From Terriglobia bacterium (GTDB lineage: Bacteria > Acidobacteriota > Terriglobia > Bryobacterales > Bryobacteraceae): a stretch of 64,000 nucleotides of DNA. Location: positions 223,427-287,426 of the forward strand of contig JAIQFK010000009.1 in the NCBI GenBank assembly GCA_020073305.1, given 5' to 3'. The notes under the pieces were generated by a model that saw only the letters and a list, made by a program, of their open reading frames with translations, did not search any database and had not been told where the DNA came from. This document shows positions 18,911-29,088 of the stretch, one piece after another; positions within the stretch are counted from its first letter, which is position 1; each line of letters opens with the position of its first letter. The translations under genes and the position numbers were made by a program.

Positions 18911-19840
18911 TCAATCCGCGTAGAGGAAATTCGGGTAGCGCGTCACCGGCAACTCCGAGCGCTTGACGGCCACACAATAGGTCTGTTCGCTGCGCATGGA
19001 CGTGTTGTAGCCATTTTCCTCCAGGAAGTTCCACATGGGCAGATTCACGGAGAGTTCAGCAATCGGCTCCGTGAAGATCGTCTCGATTTCGAATCCCGCG
19101 GCTTGTAGCGCGGCCTGCAGCTCGAAAGCGGTGTACTCGCGCACGTGCGGCGGTTCCACAGGCAAGCCGGGTCGCGGCCGGCTGTACTTGGAATAAATCT
19201 GGGGGTTGTCGTATCCGTGCAGAGTCCGCGCGACACTGGTCAGACTTGCCACATTCGGGGTGGTGACGAGCAACCGCCCTCCCTCCTCCAAAATCCTGCG
19301 GCACTCGAGCAACAGGTGTATGGGATCCGACAGCAGATGCTCGATCATCTCGCAGACGAGTACGGTCTCGAAGTATCCATCGCTGTATGGAAATCGATCG
19401 TGCTCGGCATCGAATAAATCAACGACAATCTCAAATCTCTCGCCACGGACGCCCGCGGTTTTATGGTCCACCTGGCCCAAGGAGCCATGGTACGCTCCGC
19501 GCACCTCCCGATACCCGAGATAGCGGCGCAAGAAGGGCGTGATTTGCATATAGGAGCCCATCTCGAGAATGCGGCCTCCGGTGCGCGGCCGCGGCACCAG
19601 AGCGAGGGTGCGGGCCAGGCGCGGAAGGTGCTTCTCAAAGTAGGCGCGGGCGGCGGCATCCGGAAGATCGAGCCCACGTAGCTGCTCTTCAGCTTCCGCG
19701 AGTTCCGCAGGAGCTCGCGGCAACGACCGAGGAATGCCGGCCGCAGATTCATACCGGCGGCTGAGATACGCATTCAGACGCCGGAGCGCCGCGCGAATCG
19801 CCCGGAGATGAAGCGGCAAAGATGTCGCAGGGTCATTCAA
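18911..19840 (-). CDS. SAM-dependent class I methyltransferase
   Basis: About 309 residues. The SAM-binding motif I is ILEMGSYMQITPF, with motif II/III segments FEIVVDLFDAE, TVLVCEMIEHLL and GGRLLVTTPNVASL. The N-terminal 100 residues are charged helices. No ATG fits; a TTG at 19840 overlaps the stop of the upstream PQQ-like gene (TTGA), which would couple the two. The substrate is unknown; similar enzymes often lie in glycan or lipid clusters, but nothing here supports that. Confidence 0.75.
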   Translation of the reverse strand: MNDPATSLPLHLRAIRAALRRLNAYLSRRYESAAGIPRSLPRAPAELAEAEEQLRGLDLPDAAARAYFEKHLPRLARTLALVPRPRTGGRILEMGSYMQITPFLRRYLGYREVRGAYHGSLGQVDHKTAGVRGERFEIVVDLFDAEHDRFPYSDGYFETVLVCEMIEHLLSDPIHLLLECRRILEEGGRLLVTTPNVASLTSVARTLHGYDNPQIYSKYSRPRPGLPVEPPHVREYTAFELQAALQAAGFEIETIFTEPIAELSVNLPMWNFLEENGYNTSMRSEQTYCVAVKRSELPVTRYPNFLYAD

Positions 19841-22035
19841 GGGGCCGAAACGGCCAGTTGAGCGGCATTGCTGGCCATCCCTCCGATTTTGACAACCACC
19901 GGATAAACTCCACTCGCGAGCAGCGGTACTTGCAGATTGACCTGCGCGAGTCCAGCGAAATTCGGCGCGAGACCGGCGAACTGAACCGTTGCCGGCCAAA
20001 TCCCAATGCTGGCAGACACCTGCAACGTCGCGGGTATGGCTGTTCCGGCCGGAGGCGCAGCGCCGTCATCGATCTGAGCAGCAACCGGGCCCTGGCCGGT
20101 GAAGAAGACGGATACGAAAGTGCCGGCCGGCGCCGGGTTCTGCGGCGAATTGACGGAACCGTCGGCGTTCAGCGCGGCCGCTTGCCCCTGCCCGTCGGTA
20201 AAGACGCCCGGGGCAGCCGCTACCAGCGAAAAGCTGGCGGGGGATGATAGCGCGCCCTCCACCCGAACCACCACCGTTGCCGGCCCGGCGGCGAGCGCCG
20301 ATGGCACCTGAGCATTGATCTGGTACGGTGATACGAAGAGTAGAGGAGCGGCCACTCCGTTGATGAGGACGGAAACGTCGGCAAGGGAAATGGGCAGAGG
20401 AATAGCCGGCGCGCTTACGGTGGCGGAAGCCAAGCCGGAACCGAACAGCGAAATGAGCGCACCCGGCGAGATCGCATCCGTCGAGTAGCTGGCGGCATTT
20501 GTCACACCGGTGATGACCGGCGGATCGGACGCCCGTTCGCCATAAACCGCGACGCCGTTATAGGTCGGCACAAAGACTTTGCTATCGGCAATCGCCGGCA
20601 CGGAGAACTCGGCGTAACCGAAGAACATGTCAGCCGGCTGCGCGTCACTGTCGTAGAGTTGTTTCAAGTTTGCGGCATCATAACCCAGCAGTTTGCCGCC
20701 AGCCTCAGAGGACAGGGCCCATACGACGCCATTCTGATCGCCATTCGCGGAAACAGACGGCGTGGCGCCAAGGGCAGTGAAGCTGTTGGCGGTTTGAGCG
20801 GAAGGCGACGGAGCAAGAGTCGCGCCAGAAATCGGAAACGCGAACATGGGCGAATTCTCGGGCGCAAGGTAAATCGAGCCCTTAAAGTAGGCCGCCATGC
20901 CGAAAGTGGGAGACGACGAAACGGGCAGCGAGGCCAACGCCTTGGAATCGCTTCCCGTTTGAGCGCCTCCGAGGCTCTCACGGTCGAGGAGATAGAGCCG
21001 GCCTTCCTTCCCCGACGTTAACAGAAGATGCGGGTGCGCCTGGCTGCCCACCTCGTCGGGCAAGAGAACCGCGCCACTTGAGCCGAGATCGAGATCGTTC
21101 GCGTCGAGATCGTCTTTGTCAACAGGTGTGAAAACGTCCGAGACCGTGAGCCGCGGCGCCGGCGCCAGTTTGAGAACGGATTCGTCCAAAGCGCCGTCGC
21201 TCGAAATCCCACCGATGTCGCCGTTGGCCGATACCACATAAATATTGCCCTCGGGGTCCGCGGCGGGACCCGCTCCTCCGTTCCAAAATGACGCGCCACT
21301 TCCTTTGGGCGTGTCATTGAAGACGGCGATCAAGTTGAGAGTTGCGGCGTCGTGCGCCATGACCCAGCCGTGATACGTGCCCAAATCGCAATGACCGGAC
21401 CAGGACGAGTAAACCACGCCGTTCGACAATAGCAGAGCCGTGCGCTGTTTGTGCGAGAGCGGCACGAACCCGGGCGGGTGGATTACCACAGGGCTTCCGG
21501 GCCGCTCGGCGCCGGTCGTGACGTCGATGGCGTGCAGGCGGAAGACAGACTTGCCGCCAGGTTCCTTGGTTACGGCGATCAGATAAATGACGCCGGACTT
21601 CGCATCGATGACGGGCGTGCCGGTGATCCCCAGTTCAGGGATTACCGCACACTGTACGTCCGCCGCCGGGACGGTGGTTATGCCATGGGCCGGATCGAGA
21701 AAGCTGGTTTTCCATAGCGGCTCGGCGGAGCCCGCCTCGTCGTCGGCATCGAAGGCGTAGAGGCTATCGTGAGAGGTCGCCACGAACAGAACGTTGCGGA
21801 GACCCTTGCCGGCAATTTTCACCCGGGAAAGATACAAGGGCTGCGCGTAAACCGATCCGTCGACTGGAAGAAAGTAACGACTGCCGAACTGGGGCGCCCT
21901 GACGTTCGCTGGCGTGAGAAGAAATTCGCTCAGGTATTGGCCGGTGCGCGCGTTATCGTTGTGATAGGTGAGGACGCTGGTCTGCGCCGCCGCGGAACAT
22001 GCCACCAGCCAGAACGCCAGGATTCGGTGAGCCAA
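19837..22035 (-). CDS. secreted PQQ-like beta-propeller protein with TIGR03437-type C-terminus
   Basis: About 732 residues. A TTG at 22035 starts a signal peptide (LAHRILAFWLVACSAAAQ). Residues 20-500 are repeated strands with propeller wording such as LFVATSHDSLYAFDADD, YLLDRESLGG and GSIYLAPENSPMFAF. From about residue 510 the protein has the Solibacter C-terminal domain: ITGVTNAASYSTDAISPGAL, ISLFGSGLA, YQINAQVPSAL and VSVFFTGQGPV. That domain is abundant in Solibacter relatives and is a useful lineage marker. The substrate-free propeller suggests a binding or structural role outside the cell. The start is uncertain because no ATG is well placed. Confidence 0.85.
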   Translation of the reverse strand: MAHRILAFWLVACSAAAQTSVLTYHNDNARTGQYLSEFLLTPANVRAPQFGSRYFLPVDGSVYAQPLYLSRVKIAGKGLRNVLFVATSHDSLYAFDADDEAGSAEPLWKTSFLDPAHGITTVPAADVQCAVIPELGITGTPVIDAKSGVIYLIAVTKEPGGKSVFRLHAIDVTTGAERPGSPVVIHPPGFVPLSHKQRTALLLSNGVVYSSWSGHCDLGTYHGWVMAHDAATLNLIAVFNDTPKGSGASFWNGGAGPAADPEGNIYVVSANGDIGGISSDGALDESVLKLAPAPRLTVSDVFTPVDKDDLDANDLDLGSSGAVLLPDEVGSQAHPHLLLTSGKEGRLYLLDRESLGGAQTGSDSKALASLPVSSSPTFGMAAYFKGSIYLAPENSPMFAFPISGATLAPSPSAQTANSFTALGATPSVSANGDQNGVVWALSSEAGGKLLGYDAANLKQLYDSDAQPADMFFGYAEFSVPAIADSKVFVPTYNGVAVYGERASDPPVITGVTNAASYSTDAISPGALISLFGSGLASATVSAPAIPLPISLADVSVLINGVAAPLLFVSPYQINAQVPSALAAGPATVVVRVEGALSSPASFSLVAAAPGVFTDGQGQAAALNADGSVNSPQNPAPAGTFVSVFFTGQGPVAAQIDDGAAPPAGTAIPATLQVSASIGIWPATVQFAGLAPNFAGLAQVNLQVPLLASGVYPVVVKIGGMASNAAQLAVSAP

Positions 22036-22091
22036 GCTCTGAACTATAGCGCAAAGCTGCGAAGAGTGAAAATTCGCGTAAACGCCCGGAT

Positions 22092-22397
22092 TCAGACTTC
22101 GGACTCGCCGACCGAGGCATACCTCAATTTGGCCGTCAAAGACTCCAGGGCTTGTTCCAAAGCGGCCTCGGCGCTCTCGTGGTGGGTCCAGGGAAAGCTC
22201 ACGTCGCGGACGAGTCTTCTTTGGCCCCCTTGCTCCTGTTCCACCCACAGCAACGCTACATAGGCACTCTCTTCCGGCTTTCCAAAACGCTTCAGAATCT
22301 CGATTCGATAGCAGATTCGGCTGCGCCACAAGCATATGGTTTTGACTACGTCGTGGCGATCGGAGAACTCAGGCGGGAGTGGTTGCGGTTTCTCCAT
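22092..22397 (-). CDS. hypothetical protein, 101 residues
   Basis: A short soluble protein with no recognised family. It has aromatic and charged strands (ICLWRSRICYRIEILKRF, AYVALLWVEQEQGG) and an amphipathic C-terminal helix (ESAEAALEQALESLTAKL), which look like real coding rather than a shadow. The start is ATG at 22397; no strong ribosome site is visible. It lies about 55 bases upstream of the PQQ-like gene in the same direction. Confidence 0.55.
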   Translation of the reverse strand: MEKPQPLPPEFSDRHDVVKTICLWRSRICYRIEILKRFGKPEESAYVALLWVEQEQGGQRRLVRDVSFPWTHHESAEAALEQALESLTAKLRYASVGESEV

Positions 22398-22436
22398 CCG
22401 AACAGTCTATCACTCGGCGGGCTGTAAGAACGTCAG

Positions 22437-22501
22437 TACCGCTCCCTCTGGTCGCGGCTCAGCAAACCCCGCCCGATAGAGCCGTGACTAAGCGAGCGGC
22501 T
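22437..22501. repeat. inverted pair of GAGCCGCGAC repeats
   Basis: TACCGCTCCCTCTGGTCGCG followed by GCTCA (22437-22461) is the reverse complement of the family consensus. Seventeen bases later, GAGCCGTGACTAAGCGAGCG followed by GCT (22479-22501) runs in the forward direction. Two facing copies make a BIME-like structure in the gap between two minus-strand genes. Confidence 0.6.
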
Positions 22502-22535
22502 GCGCTATGCTAACGAACGCACGGCGACAGGCCTA

Positions 22536-22943
22536 CTAGCCGTGTCCGAGGGCAAGCCCGCACAGTAGACCGAGGATGCTCATTTCGACGAGACCGGTAA
22601 TCAGGGAATAGGCCAGAGCCGAACCGGGCACGTTGAACATAACGGCTTGGGCAGCAACGCCCATGGCAACCCGGAGGAACCACACCATGAGGCCGAACGC
22701 CAGTCCTTTCGTAAGCCGTCCACCCGGCAGAGCGGGCGACAAGCCTACGAACAGGGCCGCCAAGACGACACCGGAAATGATGTCGAATAACAAGCCCAAG
22801 GGTGCGTTGACAGACTGCCGGACGATCGGCCGGTAAACAGCGTAAAGGCGCTGCGCAAGTGGATTCGCATTCAACAATCCGTCGAGAATCGCGAAAACCA
22901 CCCCGACCCCTACACCGACGGCGAGTACACGAAGAGAGATCAC
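22536..22943 (-). CDS. small integral membrane protein, unknown function
   Basis: 135 residues with four likely membrane segments (VLAVGVGVGVVFAILDGLL, LLFDIISGVVLAALFVGL, GLAFGLMVWFLRVAMGVA, SLITGLVEMSILGLLCGLAL). Starts with GTG at 22943. The start region is divergent from the ADOP permease gene at 23101. No family was recognised. Confidence 0.65.
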   Translation of the reverse strand: MISLRVLAVGVGVGVVFAILDGLLNANPLAQRLYAVYRPIVRQSVNAPLGLLFDIISGVVLAALFVGLSPALPGGRLTKGLAFGLMVWFLRVAMGVAAQAVMFNVPGSALAYSLITGLVEMSILGLLCGLALGHG

Positions 22944-23100
22944 AACTTGGGTCAGAATATCATCTTCACACCCTTACGTTTTCGGAGAGGGATTCTGTGC
23001 GGCCTGGGACAGGGGCGTCCCAGAGTCGGACAGGCTGTGCGGTTGCGACGTTTGATCCGCAACCACTTGTGATGGCCGTCGGGTTGCACCTCGTGATCTG

Positions 23101-25504
23101 ATGCTGATCCAAAACCTTCACCATTCCGTGCGTTCGTTGCGCCGTGCGCCGAGCTTGACGGCGATCTCGGTGTTGACGGTAGCGTTGGGTGTGGGCGCGG
23201 GCACCGCCCTGTTCAGCGTGGTGAAGGCAGTGCTCCTGAACCCGCTCCCCTACCCCGATCCGAGCCGCTTGGCGTGGGTCGTGGGACGGAACGACTCCGG
23301 CGGCGAAACACAGGTGTCGCTGCCTGACTTTGACGACTGGCATAAGCAGAATCACAGCTTTGCTCAAATGGCAGCCTACGGCGAGGGTCCAGTTGTGGCA
23401 GGCGGAGGGGACGCCGCAGAGCGCAGTTACGGCGCCATGGTTACGGAAGACTTCTTCGCGGCCATGCGCGTCCATCCGGCGAGAGGCCGCGTGTTTTCGC
23501 CGGAGGAGCAGCAATCCGGCAGAGCCCTGGAGACAGTTGTGATCGGGTACGGCCTTTGGCAACGCGCGTATGGCGGGGATCGCGCGATCCTGGGCCGCCA
23601 CATCACGGTGATGGGGATGCGCTCCACCGTGATTGGCGTAATGCCGCCGGGCTTCGCCTTTCCGCCGGGAAGCGAACTCTGGGTCGCGGCCCGCCCTCTG
23701 GGAGAAGGCGAATCGCGAACCGCGCACAATTTTCGGGTGGTGGGCCGGCTGCGTCCTGGAGTAACCATGGAAGCAGCCAACCGGGATGTCAGTATCATGG
23801 AGCGCCGGATCAAACAGCAGTATCCGGACGCTTTCCAAAGTGCAGACGCCTCTGTGGTTTCGCTCGCCTCGCACCTGACCGGAAGTGTGCGCACGCCGCT
23901 CGTGGTGCTGTTCGCCGCGGTCGGGCTGCTGCTGCTCATTGTTTGTGTGAATGTCTCTAACCTCCTGTTGGTGCGAGTGACGGCGCGCTCGCGCGAACTG
24001 GCGGTGCGAACGGCGCTTGGGGCGCAGCGGCATCACTTGTTCCGCCACCTGCTGGTGGAAAGCTTGATACTCGCGGGGGCCGGCGGCGCGCTGGGCTTGT
24101 TAGTCGCCTTCTGGTCGATGGACCTGGTTCGCGTGCTGCTGCCGGCCGGTGTGCCACGCGCCGCCGAAATACGCATCGATGGCGGAGTGATCGTGTTTGC
24201 GCTGGCTCTCACCGCGATGGTGGGCATCCTGTTTGGAACCTTGCCGTCGTGGCGGGCTTCGCTGCTGAACATCCACGACGTGCTGAAAGCCGGGGCTCGC
24301 GGCCAAACCGCCACGCGCCGCACGCAACGCACGCAGGCGGCGCTGGTAGTTTCGGAAGTAGCGCTTTCGGTGGTGCTGCTGGCGGGGCGCCGGGCTGTTG
24401 TTGCAAAGCTTTTCGCGGCTGAAGGCGGTGGACCCCGGTTTCAAGACCACGCATGTTCTGGAAGTGGATCTCTCGCTTCCGGAGAATGAAGCGGAACGCG
24501 AGCGGTTAGTCGCAAGATATCGCGACCTGCTTGAACGGGTGCGGGCGCTTCCGGGAGTGGAAGCCGCCGGTATGGCCAAATACCCGCCGCTCGATCCCTT
24601 CCAGCCCGACGGCCACTTTTTCATCCAGAGCCAGCCGAACTTGCCGGCGCCTGACGCTGGGCACGTGATTGTCAGTCCGGGTTTGATGGAGGCGCTGCAG
24701 ATCCCGCTGGTGCGCGGGCGGCGATTCACCGAACGCGACTCAGAAGACGCACCAGGAGTGGCGATCGTGAGCGCGGAGATGGCGCGGCAATTCTGGCCTG
24801 GCCGCGATGCCATCGGCGAGCGGATCTGGTACGACAGCTTCGACCCGAAGGAGCACTGGCTGACCATCGTGGGAGTGGCGGGCGACGTCCGGCAATCCGG
24901 CCTCACAGAGCCCGCGCCGGCGCAGGCATATGTGTGCTATTCGCAAGTGCAGATCAAGGGACAGCTCGGATCTGGCAACCTTCTGGTGCGGGCGGCGGTT
25001 GACCCGAAGAGTCTGATACCCGCCGTTCGCAGGGCGATTCACGACACCAATCCCGAAGCCGCCGCCTCGTTCCGCCTGATGGACGACGTGCTGGCGGACG
25101 CCACGGCGCGCCAGCGCTTTCAGATGCAGGTGATGGGCGCGTTCGCGGCGCTGGCCTTGATCCTGGCGGCGGTTGGACTCTATGGCGTGCTCTCCTACGC
25201 CGTGACGAGCAACCGCGCGACGATCGGAATCCGCATGGCGCTGGGCGCGCAGCCGGGCGACGTGTTTCGGATGATGGCGCGACGCGCTCTGGGGCTGGCT
25301 TTCGCGGGCGCGGGGATTGGGATGGCAGGCTGCCTCGCGGTGCGGCGGGTGCTCGCGAGCGTGGTCTTCGGTGTCGGTCCGAGCGAACCCGCGGTGCTGG
25401 CGTCGGCGGCCGCACTGATGCTTGCGGTATCGCTGGCCGCCTGCTGGTTCCCGGCGCGACGCGCCATGCGGGTGGACCCGGTTACGGCGCTGCGGGAGGA
25501 GTAG
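23101..25504 (+). pseudogene. ADOP-type FtsX/MacB-like permease, frameshifted
   Basis: An ABC-type permease of the acidobacterial duplicated orphan permease family, about 800 residues if intact. The first half (23101 to about 24387) has the MacB periplasmic domain and the first FtsX domain (LFAAVGLLLLIVCVNVSNLL, ELAVRTALGAQRHHLFRHLL). At a GGGG run at 24384-24387 the frame changes; removing one G restores VVLLAGAGLLLQSFSRLK and the second half to 25504, including the second FtsX domain (GAFAALALILAAVGLYGVLS, ATIGIRMALGAQPGDVFRMM). These permeases lack a linked ATPase. The single-base run makes a sequencing error as likely as a real inactivation. Confidence 0.85.
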
Positions 25505-25514
25505 GGTTCGCGGT

Positions 25515-25901
25515 CTAACGAATCACATGAACGCGAACGGCCAGTTTCAGTTTCTTCCACGACTGATCCGCAGTGTAAACGGGGGCTTTCCAGGCAATGC
25601 CCAGGGCCAGGCAGGCCCGGTCGCCTAACGATAAACCGAGGGGGCGGGTCTGGGCGATCAGGTTGCCCGCAAGCCTGGCGTGCCGGGCGGTGAACGCCAC
25701 GGCCTCACGAACGGGGCTTAGCGTTGCCTCCCACGCGTCGTCGGGGCTGAGGCCCCGGTCCACGAGTTTGCTGTGCACTTCGGCAAGATTGACCGTGCTG
25801 CTGACGGCGTCGCTCAACAGTTGCGGCGTCAGCTTGTCCGCCCCGGGTTCGCGATTGAGCAGGGCCAGCAGCGCCGACGCGTCCAGCACGACCCTATTCA
25901 T
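25515..25901 (-). CDS. PIN domain ribonuclease toxin (VapC-like)
   Basis: 128 residues with the acidic PIN residues in MNRVVLDASALLALLN, STVNLAEVHSKL, LGDRACLALG and VYTADQSW. PIN toxins cleave RNA and are held inactive by a cognate antitoxin. The start overlaps the end of the upstream AbrB-type gene by eight bases, the usual antitoxin-first order. It lies 10 bases from the end of the convergent ADOP gene. Confidence 0.88.
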   Translation of the reverse strand: MNRVVLDASALLALLNREPGADKLTPQLLSDAVSSTVNLAEVHSKLVDRGLSPDDAWEATLSPVREAVAFTARHARLAGNLIAQTRPLGLSLGDRACLALGIAWKAPVYTADQSWKKLKLAVRVHVIR

Positions 25902-26145
25902 GGCGGGCAGCCTCGCGCCGGTCCGCGATCAACTCGTCCACCAGAGATACGCCTGACTTCACATGCTTGCGGACTAGCCGCTGGGCCCGCTCGATCCGCC
26001 GCTTCAATGTTGTGATGCGCAGTTCGTCGTCCTCGACGCGCAGGACAACCTCATCGCCGACGTGGATGCCGAGCCTCTTGCGAAAAGAAGCGGGAATCAC
26101 CACCCGGCCGTTTTCATTGACCCGCATTCGGGTTTCTTCATCCAT
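25894..26145 (-). CDS. AbrB/MazE-type antitoxin
   Basis: A swapped-hairpin DNA-binding protein (MRVNENGRVVIPASFRKRLG, VGDEVVLRVEDDELRI), followed by a helical C-terminus (LVRKHVKSGVSLVDELIADR) that would bind the PIN toxin. I chose ATG 26145; a GTG at 26169 gives eight more residues but lies inside the operator-like palindrome. It should repress its own operon. Confidence 0.85.
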   Translation of the reverse strand: MDEETRMRVNENGRVVIPASFRKRLGIHVGDEVVLRVEDDELRITTLKRRIERAQRLVRKHVKSGVSLVDELIADRREAARHE

Positions 26146-26161
26146 TCGTGTTTTCGCCTGA

Positions 26162-26189
26162 TGTGACACTATCTCTAGTATATGTCACA
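26162..26189. promoter_or_regulatory. operator-like inverted repeat upstream of toxin-antitoxin operon
   Basis: TGTGACA (26162-26168) and TGTCACA (26183-26189) are exact complements separated by 14 AT-rich bases. The position just before the antitoxin start fits an autoregulatory AbrB-type operator. Confidence 0.6.
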
Positions 26190-26307
26190 AACTTGAGAAA
26201 CTGCCAGAAACCTAACACGTGTCAACGGCGGGAAAGTAATGACCTTGACGTTGCATGGTCCGGATGCCAGGGGCGGGAAGAAGCACGATAGCGCGGACTC
26301 CGACACC

Positions 26308-26727
26308 CTAAGAGATTTCGCCGTCATAGCTGGTCCCCGGCTCGAGCTCGGCGGGGCGCCTGTCTGCGGTCAACACGGCGTTGATCTTGCCCGCCAGACG
26401 ATCCATGTGAACGGGTTTGGTTTCGTATTGATTGCAGCCGGCGTCAATCGCCTTCTGCACGTCGGACGGGGAGGCGAGGGCCGTGAGGGCAATGATCGGA
26501 ATAGCGGATGTGGTGTCATCCGCCCTGAGCTTGCGGATGGCGCTGATGCCGTCCAGCTCAGGCATGCAGAGATCCATCAGAATCACGTCGGGGATCTCGG
26601 CGCGGGCGGCGTGGAAACCATCCAGGCCGTTGACCGCGGCGAAGACCGTGTAACCCAGTTTTTTCAGGCGACGGCTCAGCAGCTCCCGGCTCATTTCGTC
26701 ATCTTCGACCAACAGGATTCTCACCAT
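26308..26727 (-). CDS. single-domain response regulator
   Basis: 139 residues, a CheY-like receiver without an output domain. Acidic pocket ILLVEDDEMSREL, phosphoacceptor aspartate in DVILMDLCMPELDG, switch threonine in IIALTALA and the lysine in YETKPV. Last gene of a kinase-receiver-receiver operon; 3 bases separate it from the preceding receiver gene. It ends with a short 18-residue tail (ELEPGTSYDGEIS) not seen in the sister. Confidence 0.9.
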   Translation of the reverse strand: MVRILLVEDDEMSRELLSRRLKKLGYTVFAAVNGLDGFHAARAEIPDVILMDLCMPELDGISAIRKLRADDTTSAIPIIALTALASPSDVQKAIDAGCNQYETKPVHMDRLAGKINAVLTADRRPAELEPGTSYDGEIS

Positions 26728-26730
26728 GAA

Positions 26731-27102
26731 TCAGTTCCCCTTGTGTAGAAGTTGATCGATGATTCCAACCAACCTCTTGATATCCACCGGCTTGGTGTCG
26801 AACGCATCACAGCCCGCGGCGAGCGCCTTCTGCCGGTCTCCGGTCATGGCGTGGGCGGTGAGCGCGACGACCGGGATGGCGCGGGTGGCGTCACCGGATT
26901 TCAGGATGCGCGTCGCCTCCCAGCCATCCAGGCGCGGCAGACTCAAGTCCATGAGGATGAGATCGGGCTGCAGAGTCTGCGCGGCTTCAATTCCCTCCAG
27001 GCCGTCGCAGGCGGTCACCACTTCATAGCCGCGCCGCGTAAGCCGGCTGCACAACATGTCGCGGTTCATCTCGTTGTCTTCGACAATCAAGAGTTTGGCC
27101 AT
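26731..27102 (-). CDS. single-domain response regulator (DivK-like)
   Basis: 123 residues, a receiver domain only: LLIVEDNEMNRDML, DLILMDLSLPRLDGWEATR, VVALTAHAMTGD, DTKPVDIK. The ATG shares one base with the stop of the histidine kinase gene, so the three genes are translated together. About half of the residues match the next receiver, so the pair probably arose by duplication. Confidence 0.92.
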   Translation of the reverse strand: MAKLLIVEDNEMNRDMLCSRLTRRGYEVVTACDGLEGIEAAQTLQPDLILMDLSLPRLDGWEATRILKSGDATRAIPVVALTAHAMTGDRQKALAAGCDAFDTKPVDIKRLVGIIDQLLHKGN

Positions 27103-28964
27103 CAGGAAACCTCCACGGGCCGCACGGGGACGCGCATGGTAAAGGTTGACCCTACGCTCACCTCGCTGTCGACCGTAATGTCGCCGCCCATCATGCGGCA
27201 GAGGTTGCGGCTCAAAGCCAGTCCCAAGCCTGTGCCACCGTACTTGCGCGTGGTCGAGGCGTCAGCCTGCGTAAAAGAGTGGAACAGTTTTCCCAGTTGT
27301 TCCCGGGAGATCCCAATGCCGGTGTCGGATACGCTGACCTCGAGCCACTCCTGGCCGGGGCGCGACACTTCGAGCGTGATCACGCCCTCTTCGGTGAACT
27401 TACAGGCGTTGCTGACCAGGTTGAGAAGGCTTTGCCGGAAGGCCGTCAGATCCGCGTGAATGGCGCCAATGCCGTCAGGACAGATCGTCCGGATTTCGTT
27501 GCGGTTCTTCCGTGCCATCGGATCGGCGGTGACCGTCACCTCCTGAAGCACGACGGCCACGTCGAACTCCTCCGGACAAAGTTCCATCTTCCCGGCTTCG
27601 ATCTTCGAGATGTCCAGAACATCGTTGATGAGGCTGAGCAGGATCTTGCCGGCTTTTTCGATCTTGCCGAGATCCGGCACCACGTCATCCAACCCACGCT
27701 CCTGGCAGTCCTCCTGGAGCATCTCGCTGTAACCGATGATGGCGTTCAGCGGCGTTCGCAGTTCGTGACTCATGTTGGCCAGGAACATGCTTTTTGCCTG
27801 GTTGGCGTGCTCGGCCTCCTCCTTGGCCGCGACCAGCTCGCGCTCCGCGCGTTGGGATTCGGTCATGTCCTGAGCCACCCAAACCTGCCCGTGGATATCG
27901 CCGTCCTGACCAAGCATGGCGGCTGCCGAGAGCCGCACCGGGGTACGCCGGCCGTCTTTGGCCCGGAATGCGGTGATCACGCCTCCGCACGTCTCGGCCC
28001 GTGCGACGCCATCCAGGATGAGATGCGCGGGCTTGCCCACCAACTCCTCCTCCCGGTAGCCCAGAAGAGCGAGCGTGGCCCGGTTGGTGGTGCGGATTGT
28101 GCCCGCGGGGTCGACGACGATCAAGGCTTCGGCCATCGAGCGGATGATGTTGTCGACGTAGTCGCGCCGGACCGTGGTGGCCGCCAGTTGTTCGAGCATC
28201 CGGTTGAACGCCACCGCAAGCTGCCCCACCTCGTCCAGCCGGGACACGGGCGCTTTCCGGGTCAGATTTCCCGCGCCGACCTGTCTGGTGAACTCCGTGA
28301 GAGAGGCCAAGGGCTCGAGCAGCCGCCGCAAGCGGAAAAACTGGATGGAGAGAATGGCGGCCGTGGCAATTCCCGCTGCTCCCAGTCCGAGGCCCACGGT
28401 CCAGGCAAACAGAGCATCCTGCTTCTTCATGGAGAAGCCGATGCGTACCGTACCCAGTCTGCCTTGCCGGGCGTTCGCGCCCATCCAGTCCATGAGCCCG
28501 TCGTTTCTAGGGGGGACAACGTCCCGCCAGGCCTCGAAGAAATGCTCCCGCCGGTGCGCGGCGTAGTCAGGAATCTCGGCGCGGACCCTCGGCCGGCTCG
28601 CGGCCTCCTTGAGCTCGACGAAGAGCACGTCCTCGGCCGCCAGCGTGTTTCTAGCGATGGTTTCGAGTTCCGCGCGATTGCCCACGAGCATGGCGAACTG
28701 GCTCTGGCTGGCTACGAAATCCGCCAAAGACTCGGCCCGCAGATGGAGCTGCGTCTCGAAGGCGGCCCGCTGGGTCAGCAGAAAGGTCACCGTGAGCACC
28801 GTCACCGAGAGCCCCACCAGCGCGAGGCTCGAAGCCGTGACGCGGGCCAGCAGGCTCTCGCGCCGCGGCCAGCCCGCCTTCTTCCCGGCTACGGGCTCTC
28901 CGGGCTCGACACCGGGATTGCGGGTTGCAGTTCGGTTGAACAACGGTCTCGGGCGTCCGCACAC
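27102..28964 (-). CDS. membrane sensor histidine kinase (HAMP-PAS-HisKA-HATPase)
   Basis: About 620 residues if the GTG at 28964 is used. A first membrane helix is at about 42-66 ([20 protein letters not shown]), then a periplasmic sensor region ([22 protein letters not shown]8-like), a second helix ([20 protein letters not shown]), HAMP at about 215-265, a PAS domain at about 275-385 with a PAC tail, HisKA with His400 in [10 protein letters not shown], and a HATPase domain with intact N, G1 and G2 boxes ([26 protein letters not shown]). It is followed by two receiver genes, which are the likely phosphotransfer partners. Confidence 0.92.
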   Translation of the reverse strand: MCGRPRPLFNRTATRNPGVEPGEPVAGKKAGWPRRESLLARVTASSLALVGLSVTVLTVTFLLTQRAAFETQLHLRAESLADFVASQSQFAMLVGNRAELETIARNTLAAEDVLFVELKEAASRPRVRAEIPDYAAHRREHFFEAWRDVVPPRNDGLMDWMGANARQGRLGTVRIGFSMKKQDALFAWTVGLGLGAAGIATAAILSIQFFRLRRLLEPLASLTEFTRQVGAGNLTRKAPVSRLDEVGQLAVAFNRMLEQLAATTVRRDYVDNIIRSMAEALIVVDPAGTIRTTNRATLALLGYREEELVGKPAHLILDGVARAETCGGVITAFRAKDGRRTPVRLSAAAMLGQDGDIHGQVWVAQDMTESQRAERELVAAKEEAEHANQAKSMFLANMSHELRTPLNAIIGYSEMLQEDCQERGLDDVVPDLGKIEKAGKILLSLINDVLDISKIEAGKMELCPEEFDVAVVLQEVTVTADPMARKNRNEIRTICPDGIGAIHADLTAFRQSLLNLVSNACKFTEEGVITLEVSRPGQEWLEVSVSDTGIGISREQLGKLFHSFTQADASTTRKYGGTGLGLALSRNLCRMMGGDITVDSEVSVGSTFTMRVPVRPVEVS

Positions 28965-29088
28965 ACCGGCGGACTCTCTTGCCTTTCCCTCTTCTCATCG
29001 GCGGTTTGGGCCGAAGGCTGTAGGCGCGTCCGCCGTTCCCGAGCCTGCCTGAATGGCGTTCCGGTTATAATCGGGCCGGACCCCATCT

